Source of the DNA: Clostridium putrefaciens | Lineage (GTDB): Bacteria; Bacillota; Clostridia; Clostridiales; Clostridiaceae | Reading direction: 5' to 3' | NCBI RefSeq assembly: GCF_900461105.1 | Contig: NZ_UFWZ01000001.1 | Location: 186,001 to 250,000 of the forward strand | DNA: 64,000 nt | In this document: positions 35,600 through 43,636 of the stretch, one piece after another | Numbering within the stretch: the first letter of the stretch is position 1 | Layout: each line of letters begins with the position of its first letter | Made by a program: the position numbers and the translations under genes | Notes under the pieces: generated by a model | The model's database searches: none | What the model was told of the DNA's origin: nothing | The model's input: only the letters and a program-made list of their open reading frames with translations

Positions 35600-36877
35600 A
35601 TGCAAACAATAAAAACAATTTTTAAAGAAATTTCAACTAAAAAATTCGAGAGTTTGTTAATAGTAATTCAACTTGTTATAACTATTATTGTATTAGTTCA
35701 ATCCTATTGTAATATAAAAGTATTAGATTATCCAAAAACGCAATTAAAAGAAATAAACTTAGATACAAAAAACATTTATCAAGTTGATTTTGTAAATGCC
35801 GCTTTTTCTAAAGAGTTTGGAGAAGGGTTTAGTAATTTTAATGAAAGTTTAAATAAAAACATAGGAATTGAAAGTATAGGAAGTTTTGATAAAACTAATA
35901 CACAATTTGAAGAGCTAGAAAAAAACAATGATTTTTTAAACTTAAGACGAAGTTTAACAAAGGGAACATTTAAAGAAATGTATCCAGAGGCTATAGAATT
36001 ATATAAAGTTGAATATGCAATTTATGATTTAATGAATATAAATATAACAGAAGGAAGAAAGTTAAGTGAATTAGATTTTATAGTAGACAATAAAGATAGG
36101 CCTATACCCATGTTGGTTAGTGAAGAATATAAGGATGTTATGTATTTAAATGATATATTAACAAGTAAGCTAGATGACAGAGAGTATATAGTAGCTGGTT
36201 TTTTTAAAAAAGATCTAAAATGGCTAGATGATAGTGGGCATATTTCAAAACTATTAGTGCCACTTAACGATAAAATTATAACACCCTATTTAGACGATAG
36301 TGATCCTATTACAGCTAGTATGATTAAATGTCAAGCTAGATTTTATATACATAAAGGTAATAGTTACACAGAAGTACAAAATATTATACAGGAAGCTAAA
36401 AAGTTCAACTTATCAGTTAATGTTTCTAGTTTAGATGATCAATTAGAAGAATTAAAGGAACAAAATAAGGTTACAATTTTTTATGGTATTTTTATTTCTG
36501 CTTTTGTAATTATACTTTCATGCTTTGGATTATCTGCAATTATGTTTTATTCAGTAAATTCTAGAAAAAGGGAGTTCGGTATAAGGATTATGGCAGGTGC
36601 AAGCATTAAACATATAAAGACTTTAGTGGTAGGAGAAGTAGTTACCCTTATGGGCATAGCTTTAACAATTTCTAGTATAATATTATTTAAAATGAAGCAT
36701 GATCAAGTTATAAAGAATATTAATTCAGGGTTTATTCCTATCATGGGTGAATTTTCAGTAGGGATACTGTTTATGGTAGGTTTATTACTGCTGGTATTAT
36801 CAGTTTTAATTTGTTTATTACCTTTAATAAAAGTACAAAATCTTCAACCTAAAGATTTAATAGGAGGAATGGATTAA
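35600..36877 (+). CDS. FtsX/MacB-type ABC transporter permease, subunit 2
   Basis: A 425-residue partner of the previous gene with the same plan: one N-terminal helix, a large external domain, then three helices. The motif FYSVNSRKREFGIRIMAGAS near residues 315-334 and the terminal VQNLQPKDLIGGM are clear. The two permeases are diverged, so the channel is a heterodimer. The stop codon overlaps the ATG of the ATPase gene by one base, indicating coupling. Confidence 0.85.
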   Translation: MQTIKTIFKEISTKKFESLLIVIQLVITIIVLVQSYCNIKVLDYPKTQLKEINLDTKNIYQVDFVNAAFSKEFGEGFSNFNESLNKNIGIESIGSFDKTNTQFEELEKNNDFLNLRRSLTKGTFKEMYPEAIELYKVEYAIYDLMNINITEGRKLSELDFIVDNKDRPIPMLVSEEYKDVMYLNDILTSKLDDREYIVAGFFKKDLKWLDDSGHISKLLVPLNDKIITPYLDDSDPITASMIKCQARFYIHKGNSYTEVQNIIQEAKKFNLSVNVSSLDDQLEELKEQNKVTIFYGIFISAFVIILSCFGLSAIMFYSVNSRKREFGIRIMAGASIKHIKTLVVGEVVTLMGIALTISSIILFKMKHDQVIKNINSGFIPIMGEFSVGILFMVGLLLLVLSVLICLLPLIKVQNLQPKDLIGGMD

Positions 36878-37581
36878 TGCAACTTATTGAACTAAAAGAT
36901 GTAACTAAGATATATGGAAAAGATGATTGGAAGACAGTAGCTTTAAAGAATGTAAGTTTAAGTATAAATTCAGGTGAATTCGTAGCTATAATGGGAGCAT
37001 CTGGTTCTGGGAAGTCAACTCTATTAAATGTTATTGGGTGCATGGATATACCAACTAAAGGGGAATACTTACTTAAAGGGAAAAAGGTAAATGATCTTAG
37101 TAATAAAGAATTAAGTATTATAAGGAATTCTACTGTAAGCTTTATATTTCAACACTTTGCATTAATGAAAGAGTACTCAGTATATGATAATGTAGAGCTT
37201 CCTCTAAGTTTTAGGAAAATTTCTAAAAAGGTAAAAAAAGAAACGGTTTTTAAGTATTTGAAAAGACTTGGTATAGAAGAAAAGGTTAGTAAGAAGCCAA
37301 ACCAACTATCAGGTGGACAACAACAAAGAGTAGCTATTGCTAGAGCATTATGTAGTGAATCGGAAATAATTTTAGCAGATGAGCCTACTGGAGCACTTGA
37401 TCAAAAAAGCGGAAGTGAATTAATGGAATTACTTACTGAAATAAATAAAGAGGGAAAGACAGTTATTATAATAACTCATGACCCTATAGTAGCAGCTTAT
37501 TGCAAAAGGGTAATCACTATAAGTGATGGTGAAATAATTAAATCTGATGAAGCAATTAAATCTGATGAAGCAATTGATTAA
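36877..37581 (+). CDS. ABC transporter ATP-binding protein, LolD/MacB type
   Basis: A 234-residue ATPase: Walker A GASGSGKSTLLNVIG, signature QLSGGQQQRVAIARAL, Walker B ILADEPTGALD, and switch HD. It energises the two FtsX-type permeases. The C-terminus carries a perfect 18-bp in-frame duplication, encoding IKSDEA twice (37539-37575), just beyond the folded domain. This is a likely recent slippage event. A terminator follows at 37659. Confidence 0.9.
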   Translation: MQLIELKDVTKIYGKDDWKTVALKNVSLSINSGEFVAIMGASGSGKSTLLNVIGCMDIPTKGEYLLKGKKVNDLSNKELSIIRNSTVSFIFQHFALMKEYSVYDNVELPLSFRKISKKVKKETVFKYLKRLGIEEKVSKKPNQLSGGQQQRVAIARALCSESEIILADEPTGALDQKSGSELMELLTEINKEGKTVIIITHDPIVAAYCKRVITISDGEIIKSDEAIKSDEAID

Positions 37582-37658
37582 GAAATTCATGAAGTAATGC
37601 CATAACAGTGGAGCAATCATTCTGTGTAGTTGAATATGATATGTGTTATTAAATGATT

Positions 37659-37685
37659 AAGACCCTAGAAATGGGGTCTTTTTTT
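37659..37685 (+). terminator. Terminator of the exporter operon
   Basis: AAGACCC/GGGTCTT stem followed by TTTTTTTATAT. Confidence 0.8.
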
Positions 37686-37877
37686 ATATGTAATCTTAAC
37701 TTTTCAACAACCATTTATTTGTGAATGATGTAATATATTATAAGTATTACTAATAGAAGAGTCACCTATTATAGCTTTTTTGAATTAGAAGAAAGGAGCT
37801 ATGTAAAGTATAATGAGGTTGTCTATAGAAATACATTTTTAAGGTTATATTAATAAATATTAAAAAGGAAGATGAGT

Positions 37878-38645
37878 ATGCATTATATTGGTATAGATAT
37901 AGGATCTACAGCTTCTAAGGTTGCTGTATTTTGTCATGAAGAGCTAGTGGAAACATTTATGATTCCAACGGGTTGGAGTAGCGTGAAAACTGCAGAAGAG
38001 ATAAAAAATCATCTAGAAAGTAAGAACTATGTAGAAAATTCATATATTGTGGCTACGGGTTATGGTAGAGTTTCTGTGCCTTATGCAGACAAAGCTGTAA
38101 CGGAAATAACTTGTCATGGCAAGGGAGCAAACTACATTATTAATAAGGACTGTACTGTAATCGATATCGGTGGCCAAGATACTAAGATAATAACAATAAG
38201 AAATGGTAAGGTTACAAGCTTTACCATGAATGATAAGTGTGCTGCAGGTACAGGAAGATTCTTAGAGATGATGGCAAATACCTTAGGCCTTGATCTTATG
38301 GAAATGAGTAAACTTTCTAAATATGGATCAGGAATAAGCATTAGTTCTATGTGCACTGTTTTTGCAGAATCTGAGGTTATAAGTCTTATAGGCAGTGGTG
38401 AAAGGAGAGAAAATATTGCCTTTGCCGTCATTGAATCTATTTCAGGAAAGGTAAACTCTTTATGCCAAAAGCATGGAAGGGATGAAAACTACTTTTTAAG
38501 TGGAGGGCTTTCAGAAAATACATATCTCATAGATAGTCTTGCAAAAAGGCTGGGGAAAAATGTAGAAACTAGTAAGCTAGGACGATATGCAGGAGCCATA
38601 GGTGCAGCTATTGTAGCAAAAGAAACAAGTGATAAGTTAAATTAG
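37878..38645 (+). CDS. BadF/HgdC-type ATPase activator (double-cubane protein reductase)
   Basis: A 255-residue ASKHA-fold ATPase. The phosphate loops are YIGIDIGSTASKVAVF and VIDIGGQDTKII. The [4Fe-4S] ligands at the dimer interface are the Cys in MNDKCAAGTGRF and the one in SSMCTVFAESE. The partner downstream is a 2-hydroxyacyl-CoA dehydratase-like double-cubane protein. This activase injects a low-potential electron into its partner using ATP. ATG 37878 is preferred, with seven bases after AAAGGAA. Confidence 0.85.
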   Translation: MHYIGIDIGSTASKVAVFCHEELVETFMIPTGWSSVKTAEEIKNHLESKNYVENSYIVATGYGRVSVPYADKAVTEITCHGKGANYIINKDCTVIDIGGQDTKIITIRNGKVTSFTMNDKCAAGTGRFLEMMANTLGLDLMEMSKLSKYGSGISISSMCTVFAESEVISLIGSGERRENIAFAVIESISGKVNSLCQKHGRDENYFLSGGLSENTYLIDSLAKRLGKNVETSKLGRYAGAIGAAIVAKETSDKLN

Positions 38646-38734
38646 GATTAAATAACATTTACATATATATAATGAAGCCTAATATTTAGCAAAGTTTAAT
38701 ATTTAATCAAACCTAATTTTAAGGAGGAGTAATA

Positions 38735-39994
38735 ATGGCAGATTACAGAGAGATGTGGGGCAAGTTAGACATGGATTTAGAAAAGCATGATAAGCTTTGT
38801 GCAGCCTTACCTGAAATGTTTGGAAGTGTATATTTAACTCAAGAAAATAGACCTGAAGGTATGAACTATTTTAACTTTGTTTTTTCAGAAGTTCATGGAC
38901 TTCGGATAAAAGAACTTGAAGATCATAAAAAACAAGGCGGAAAAGTGCTTGGAACCTTTTGTGTATTTGTACCAGATGAAGTTATATTAGCAGCTAATGC
39001 TATATCTGTAGGACTTTGTGCTGGATCACAATTTTGGGTTGAAGATGGTGAAAAACATTTGCCAAGAAATCTTTGCCCTCTAATAAAGGCCTTTGTTGGT
39101 GCAAAGGTAAGTGGTACATGCCCTTACTTCCAATCTTGTGATATGGTAATTGGTGAAACTACTTGTGATGGTAAAAAGAAAGCTTGGGAAATCTTAAGTG
39201 ACTATGTGCCTGTTCATGTAATGGATCTTCCACAAATGAAGAGAAATAAGGACTATAGTATGTGGATGGAAGAGATAAAATTGTTCATAGATGAGGTAGA
39301 AAAGCTTACAGGGAATAAAGTTACAGTAGAAAGTTTAAAGGAAGGTATAGATGTCTGTAATAAGAAGAGAAGAGCTCTTAAAAGACTTTATGATCTAAGA
39401 AAGGTAACACCTTCTCCTATAACTGGGCTTGATTCTCTTTTAATATCACAAATTGCATTCAATGATGATCCTAAAAGATTCACTGAAGAGTTAAATAAGC
39501 TTTGTGATGAATTAGATGAAAGAGTAAAGCAAGGCAAACCTGAAGGAAAGAAAAGAATTATGATAACAGGTACACCTATGGCTATTCCTAATTGGAAGCT
39601 TCACAGTATAATAGAAAGCCTTCCAGCAGAGGTTGTTGTAGAGGAAACTTGTACAGGTACTAGATACTTTGAAAATGAAGTAAATCAAAAAGGAGATACT
39701 ATAGAAGAGTTAATAACTAATCTAGCAGACAGATACTTAAATATAAACTGTGCTTGCTTTACACCAAATGAAGGAAGAATAGATGATATATTAAGATACG
39801 TTAAAGAATACAACATAGACGGAGTGGTTTACTCAAACCTTTCATTCTGCCACACTTATTCTGTAGAATATAATAGGGTAGAAAAGGCTTTAAAAGAAGC
39901 AGGAATTCCTATGATTAATATAGAAACAGACTACTCAACAGAAGACTCAGGTCAAATAAAAACAAGAGTGGAAGCCTTCATAGAAATGATTTAA
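38735..39994 (+). CDS. Double-cubane cluster protein / 2-hydroxyacyl-CoA dehydratase-like (YjiM type)
   Basis: A 419-residue protein of the HgdB/BcrC family. The cysteine pattern fits the double-cubane [8Fe-9S] group: C76 in GTFCVF, C95 in SVGLCAG, C114 in NLCPLI, C129 and C135 in GTCPYFQSCD, and a later FCHTYSVE. There is only one catalytic-type subunit next to an activase, unlike two-subunit dehydratases, matching double-cubane proteins shown elsewhere to reduce small compounds such as acetylene. The natural substrate is unknown. The DUF3343 gene follows 14 nt on. Confidence 0.8.
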   Translation: MADYREMWGKLDMDLEKHDKLCAALPEMFGSVYLTQENRPEGMNYFNFVFSEVHGLRIKELEDHKKQGGKVLGTFCVFVPDEVILAANAISVGLCAGSQFWVEDGEKHLPRNLCPLIKAFVGAKVSGTCPYFQSCDMVIGETTCDGKKKAWEILSDYVPVHVMDLPQMKRNKDYSMWMEEIKLFIDEVEKLTGNKVTVESLKEGIDVCNKKRRALKRLYDLRKVTPSPITGLDSLLISQIAFNDDPKRFTEELNKLCDELDERVKQGKPEGKKRIMITGTPMAIPNWKLHSIIESLPAEVVVEETCTGTRYFENEVNQKGDTIEELITNLADRYLNINCACFTPNEGRIDDILRYVKEYNIDGVVYSNLSFCHTYSVEYNRVEKALKEAGIPMINIETDYSTEDSGQIKTRVEAFIEMI

Positions 39995-40008
39995 GGTGAT
40001 GAATTTTA

Positions 40009-40269
40009 ATGAACAGTAATGGAAATATAAAAAATTATGTATTATTTCCTTCGCATAGTAGTGGACTTGCCCTAGAAACTATACTAAAAGATCATAAAAT
40101 AAAATATACCATAGTACCAACACCAAGAGAACTTTCAACTTGTTGTGGTATATCAATGGAATACAATAAAGAAGATGAGAAGGTCATAAAAGAACTAGTA
40201 GAAGAAAATAATATTAAGGTCTTAGGCTTTCATAGCATAGAAAAAAGGTATAAGAATATTTATAGTTAA
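40009..40269 (+). CDS. DUF3343 family protein
   Basis: An 86-residue protein of the DUF3343 (putative Se/S carrier-like) family, as judged from YVLFPSHSSGLALETILKDH at the start and the Cys pair in STCCGISMEY. It is commonly found beside YjiL/YjiM-type genes. It might bind or deliver sulfur or a metal, but this is not established. The ATG follows 14 nt after the double-cubane gene, so the three genes form one operon. Confidence 0.75.
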   Translation: MNSNGNIKNYVLFPSHSSGLALETILKDHKIKYTIVPTPRELSTCCGISMEYNKEDEKVIKELVEENNIKVLGFHSIEKRYKNIYS

Positions 40270-40341
40270 AATCATAAAAAGGTCTGCTGCGTGTGTAGGG
40301 TAGTTAAAAGGTTCAAATCTTCGCAATTAATATATTAAATC

Positions 40342-40381
40342 AGTAGCTAGTAAAACTAATTATACACTAGCTACTTTTTTG
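40342..40381 (+). terminator. Terminator of the double-cubane operon
   Basis: Nine-base perfect arms GTAGCTAGT and ACTAGCTAC, followed by TTTTTT. Confidence 0.8.
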
Positions 40382-40504
40382 TGAGAAATTATAATAAAGG
40401 ATTTAGATATATGTATACGGGGAAGTGTCTATTTTTTACTTATGATATTGTGAAGCGTATCTGTGGAGAACCAAAATAAATAGATATTAATTAAATGTTA
40501 GCAA

Positions 40505-40552
40505 ATAAACCAATGATATTAAAATTGTCATTGGTTTATGTTATAATTTTTT
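40505..40552 (+). terminator. Second hairpin in the gap before pduB-like gene
   Basis: Arms ATAAACCAATGA and TCATTGGTTTAT with a 14-nt-rich T tract following after TGTTATAA. It may be a leftover terminator. There is no gene between it and the previous one. Confidence 0.55.
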
Positions 40553-40620
40553 TGAGTTAAAGATGTGTATTAAGTGAAGAAATAGCTAATGTTTATAATA
40601 TAAATAATATTTATTAGGAA

Positions 40621-40660
40621 ATAAGTAAATAAGTAAATAAGTAAATAAGTAAATAAGTAA
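40621..40660 (+). repeat. Five tandem copies of an 8-bp repeat (ATAAGTAA)
   Basis: ATAAGTAA repeats perfectly five times, ending 50 bp before the start codon of the shell-protein gene. Unit counts of such tracts can change by slippage and alter promoter spacing. Confidence 0.9.
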
Positions 40661-40709
40661 AATTATAAAATCAGAAGATAAAATTTAACTTCAAAAGGAG
40701 AAATATGTA

Positions 40710-41414
40710 ATGAATATAGAAACACCAATATCTGGATTTGTGGGATCGGTAAAATATGGCGATACAGTAGGTCTTGTTATAGCAAATGTAGATAGTGTTT
40801 TACGAGATGAAATGGGATTAGATAAAAATGATAGAGCAATAGGCATTATAAGCAACAGGACTGGAGCGGGATCTCAACTTATGGCTGCAGATGAGGCAGT
40901 AAAAGCTACCAATACGAAAGTAGTAAGTGTTGAGCTTCCAAGAGACACAAAGGGTGGCGCAGGACATGGGTGTTTGATTATACTTGCATCAGAAGATGTA
41001 TCTGATGTAAGAAGGGCAGTTGAAATTACTCTTGATAACACGGAAAGATATTTTGGAGATGTATATGAATTTGATTCAGGTCATATAGATTTGAACTATA
41101 CTGCAAAAGCAAGTCATGCTTTAAATAAAGGCTTTAATGCTCCTATAGGAAAAGCTTTTGGAATAATTGTAGGGGCACCAGCAGGTATGGGAGTTGTAAT
41201 GGCAGATACTGCACTTAAAAATGCAAACGTTGAACTTATTAGCTATTTAAGTCCAAGTCAAGGAACTTCACATTCAAATGAAGTCATTATAACAATATCA
41301 GGAGACTCAGATGCTGTAAGACAATCAGTAATTGCTGCTAAAGAGGTGGGATTATCTATTGCTAAATCAATGGGTGGAAATCCTATATCCATTTCAGGTA
41401 AACCTTATATCTAA
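40710..41414 (+). CDS. Bacterial microcompartment shell protein, PduB-like (tandem BMC)
   Basis: A 234-residue protein with two BMC domains in tandem (about residues 8-110 and 125-225), the trimer-forming PduB type. Characteristic segments are GLVIANVD, DRAIGIISNRTGAGSQLMAA, LPRDTKGGAGHG, and IGKAFGIIVGAPAGMGVVMA. It corresponds to the shorter PduB' form, lacking the N-terminal extension that anchors cargo. No other shell or enzyme gene of a microcompartment lies within the window. The ribosome site AAGGAG is good, so it is probably expressed. Confidence 0.85.
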   Translation: MNIETPISGFVGSVKYGDTVGLVIANVDSVLRDEMGLDKNDRAIGIISNRTGAGSQLMAADEAVKATNTKVVSVELPRDTKGGAGHGCLIILASEDVSDVRRAVEITLDNTERYFGDVYEFDSGHIDLNYTAKASHALNKGFNAPIGKAFGIIVGAPAGMGVVMADTALKNANVELISYLSPSQGTSHSNEVIITISGDSDAVRQSVIAAKEVGLSIAKSMGGNPISISGKPYI

Positions 41415-41461
41415 TATAGTAGTTATGATGATTTTAATATAAATTAAGAGACAATATAACT

Positions 41462-41656
41462 ATGCCTACAGCACCTGAAGGGATAGAATATAGGCAATTA
41501 GGGACTATGGAACATAACATTTGAGATGTGTTAGCACATAGAATGAAAGGTAGAAAGATGAGCTGGTCTATTAATGGAGCCGCAGTTACCTTGGGAAGAA
41601 AAGTAATACAAAAACTTTGTGGATTAAAAGGATTTGGAAGTTTTAGCTACAATTAG
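41462..41656 (+). pseudogene. Transposase fragment (UPF0236/ISLre2-like)
   Basis: A 65-codon stretch interrupted by one TGA at 41522. It reads EGIEYRQLGTMEHNI, stop, then DVLAHRMKGRKMSWSINGAA. The pattern LGTME...RMKGR-MSWS is that of the C-terminal end of UPF0236/ISLre2-type transposases. The rest of the element is gone. It occupies most of the gene-free gap 41415-41897. Confidence 0.55.
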
Positions 41657-41897
41657 AAGTAAAAACGGGTAGGGTAAATTATAAATACCCCATGTAAAGT
41701 AATGGATGATAAATTAAACAAAATAGTTGCCCACTTTTACTTGATTCAAACCTTTTATTTACTTTTATATTATACTATATCCGAATATTCATTGTATAAT
41801 TAATTATAACATATATACTAATTTATGGTACAATTATAGTAATAGATGAATAAGATTATTAAATTTAATATAGCATAATAGTAAAGGAGAAAACAAA

Positions 41898-42212
41898 ATG
41901 GAAGAGATAAAAAAGAGAGTAAGAAAATTCAGAGATGATAGAGAATGGTCACAATTCCACACCCCGGAAAACTTAGCCAAGGCAATAAGTATAGAAGCTG
42001 GTGAATTACTAGAACACTTCCTTTGGAATAATAACTATGATAAAGAAGCTGTGGGAGAAGAACTAGCTGATGTTATGGTTTATTGCTTACATATGGCAGA
42101 TTCCCTAGGGGTTAATATAGAAGATATAATAGAAAAAAAGATGGATAAGAATGAAAAGAAATATCCAGTAGAAAAAGCAAGAGGAACAAGCAAAAAATAC
42201 ACTGAACTTTAA
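41898..42212 (+). CDS. MazG-like nucleotide pyrophosphohydrolase
   Basis: A 104-residue single-domain all-alpha NTP pyrophosphatase of the MazG-like/dCTP pyrophosphatase (DCTPP1-type) group. It hydrolyses (d)NTPs to monophosphates and diphosphate for pool cleaning. The Mg2+ site is visible as EAGELLEHFLW near residues 36-46 and EELADVMVY near 58-66, giving the E-x-x-E...E-x-x-D pattern. The W18-S-Q-F-H-T-P-E-N stretch is a family hallmark. The ribosome site is AAAGGAG. It is followed by short open frames only. Confidence 0.85.
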   Translation: MEEIKKRVRKFRDDREWSQFHTPENLAKAISIEAGELLEHFLWNNNYDKEAVGEELADVMVYCLHMADSLGVNIEDIIEKKMDKNEKKYPVEKARGTSKKYTEL

Positions 42213-42333
42213 AAAGTAGGGTAAATAATATGAAGAATAATTTAACTTATAAAGAAATTGAAGAAGAATATGTATTGTCTGAGAAGTTAGTTCTTTTATA
42301 AATTTATATAATTATTATGTAAAGGATGGTGTG

Positions 42334-42609
42334 ATGATGGATTACGGTACAGTTTTACTTTCTGCTTTTATTGCTATATATTTTATAATTAAGTATAGCA
42401 AAGATCAAAAGGGTTTTAATTTAGCTATAGCTTTTATTTGCACTACAGGAATGTTTTACAGAAAAACTTTTGGTATATACAACAATGTAGGTAACTCAGC
42501 GCAAACGATTATTAATATAATTTATAGGTCTGTTGTCTTAATTTTGTTGGCAGTTTATTTTATTAATGAAAAGAGTAAGAGAAAAAAGGCAAATCAATTG
42601 GAGAGGTAG
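42334..42609 (+). CDS. Small membrane protein
   Basis: A 91-residue protein with three hydrophobic segments (VLLSAFIAIYFIIKY; LAIAFICTTGMFY; VVLILLAVYFI) and a Lys-rich C-terminus. No family is recognised. ATG 42334 lies seven bases after AAAGGA, with two further starts adjoining. Its end runs into the remnant repeat described at 42611. Confidence 0.5.
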   Translation: MMDYGTVLLSAFIAIYFIIKYSKDQKGFNLAIAFICTTGMFYRKTFGIYNNVGNSAQTIINIIYRSVVLILLAVYFINEKSKRKKANQLER

Positions 42610-42610
42610 C

Positions 42611-42726
42611 ATTTGAAACAAGAGGGTTACTAGAGAAACGTAATATAAGTTCTGTTATAATCTAAAGAATTTAATATTTAGGTCAAGGGATAAACCTTAT
42701 CATATATAAGAAAATGATAAGGTTTA
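42611..42726 (+). repeat. Remnant of an earlier duplicated unit
   Basis: The piece starting GCATTTGAAACAAGAG matches part of the methyltransferase (44880-44906). It jumps to TAATATAAGTTCTGTTATAA and the hairpin that otherwise lie at 45136-45218. The bases between are deleted. This is the scar of a third copy or of the original ancestor of the tandem units. Confidence 0.65.
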
Positions 42727-42783
42727 TATAGAAAGTTAATATCAAATTTTATAGTATAGTTATAATTAGGCTTAGATAATCAT

Positions 42784-42871
42784 AAGTAACAAAATATAAT
42801 CGGATTATAATATATCAAAGGACATATTATAAGGGGGAGTTACTATGAAAAGAGGTATTAAAAAAGAATAG
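42784..42871 (+). promoter_or_regulatory. Copied promoter/leader with truncated start (copy in unit 1)
   Basis: The 80 bp here match 55633-55714, including the ribosome site AAGGGGGAG and the start ATGAAAAGAGGTATTAAAAA. In the intact gene at 55694 the frame continues for 61 residues. Here it stops after eight codons (MKRGIKKE). The copied segment now forms the 5' region of the Vat-like gene, likely serving as its promoter. The same sequence is at 46904-46991 in unit 2. Confidence 0.75.
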
Positions 42872-42905
42872 ATAATTTTATAAGATTACAGAGGAGATAA
42901 GATAT

Positions 42906-43544
42906 ATGAATAAATTTGGCCCAAATCCAAAGAGTATTTACCCTAATGAAGATATAAAGAGCATTTGTTATATAAAAAATGTTATTAAAAATCCTAATAT
43001 TCAGGTTGGTGATTACACTTATTATGATGATATAAATGGAGCAAAAAGGTTCGAAGAACATGTTACACATCATTATGAATTTATAGGTGATAAACTTATT
43101 ATAGGAAAATTTTGTGCAATGGCAAAAGGAATAGAATTTGTTATGAATGGTGCAAATCATAGAATGAAATCTATAACCACATATCCTTTTAATATTATGG
43201 GGAGTGGATGGGAAAAAGCTACACCTATCCTTGAAGATTTACCTCTAAAAGGTGATACTGTGGTTGGTAATGATGTATGGATTGGACAGAATGTTACAGT
43301 AATGCCTGGTGTGAATATTGGAGATGGTTCAATTATTGCTGCTAATTCTGTGGTAACAAAAGAGGTTCCCCCATATCATATTGCTGGAGGCAATCCATGT
43401 AAAATTATAAAAAAGAGATTTGATGATGAATTGATTGATTATTTATTAAAATTAAAATGGTGGGATTGGTCTGATGAAAAGATTTTTAAAAATCTTGAAT
43501 TACTTTGTAGCTCAGATTTAGATAAAATTAAGTCCATCGAATAA
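42906..43544 (+). CDS. Vat-type xenobiotic acetyltransferase, copy 1
   Basis: A 212-residue left-handed beta-helix (hexapeptide repeat) acetyltransferase. It matches streptogramin A/CatB-like enzymes through YPNEDIKSICYIKNVIKNPN, GDYTYYDD, HHYEFIGDKLIIGKFCAMAKG, and NGANHRMKSITTYPF with the catalytic-type His. The C-terminal repeats include GNDVWIGQNVTVMPGVNIGD. Vat enzymes transfer acetyl from acetyl-CoA to an antibiotic hydroxyl; the actual substrate here is inferred. The ribosome site GAGGAG precedes the ATG. One residue (K17) differs from copy 2. Confidence 0.85.
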   Translation: MNKFGPNPKSIYPNEDIKSICYIKNVIKNPNIQVGDYTYYDDINGAKRFEEHVTHHYEFIGDKLIIGKFCAMAKGIEFVMNGANHRMKSITTYPFNIMGSGWEKATPILEDLPLKGDTVVGNDVWIGQNVTVMPGVNIGDGSIIAANSVVTKEVPPYHIAGGNPCKIIKKRFDDELIDYLLKLKWWDWSDEKIFKNLELLCSSDLDKIKSIE

Positions 43545-43636
43545 GTATTTAGTAAAAGTTATTAAGGTTGTTGCATAAAAAATACTAGGATAAGATATAA
43601 GAAGATAATGTAAATATAGGAAGGGAGAAACTAAAA

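Noticed and set aside
42230-42301. 24-codon frame after the MazG-like gene
   Set aside because: Short, with weak ribosome site; likely a leftover of a lost gene.
42858-43160. Minus-strand frame opposite the Vat-like gene (also at 46978)
   Set aside because: Antisense of a well-supported enzyme and repeated only because the region is duplicated.
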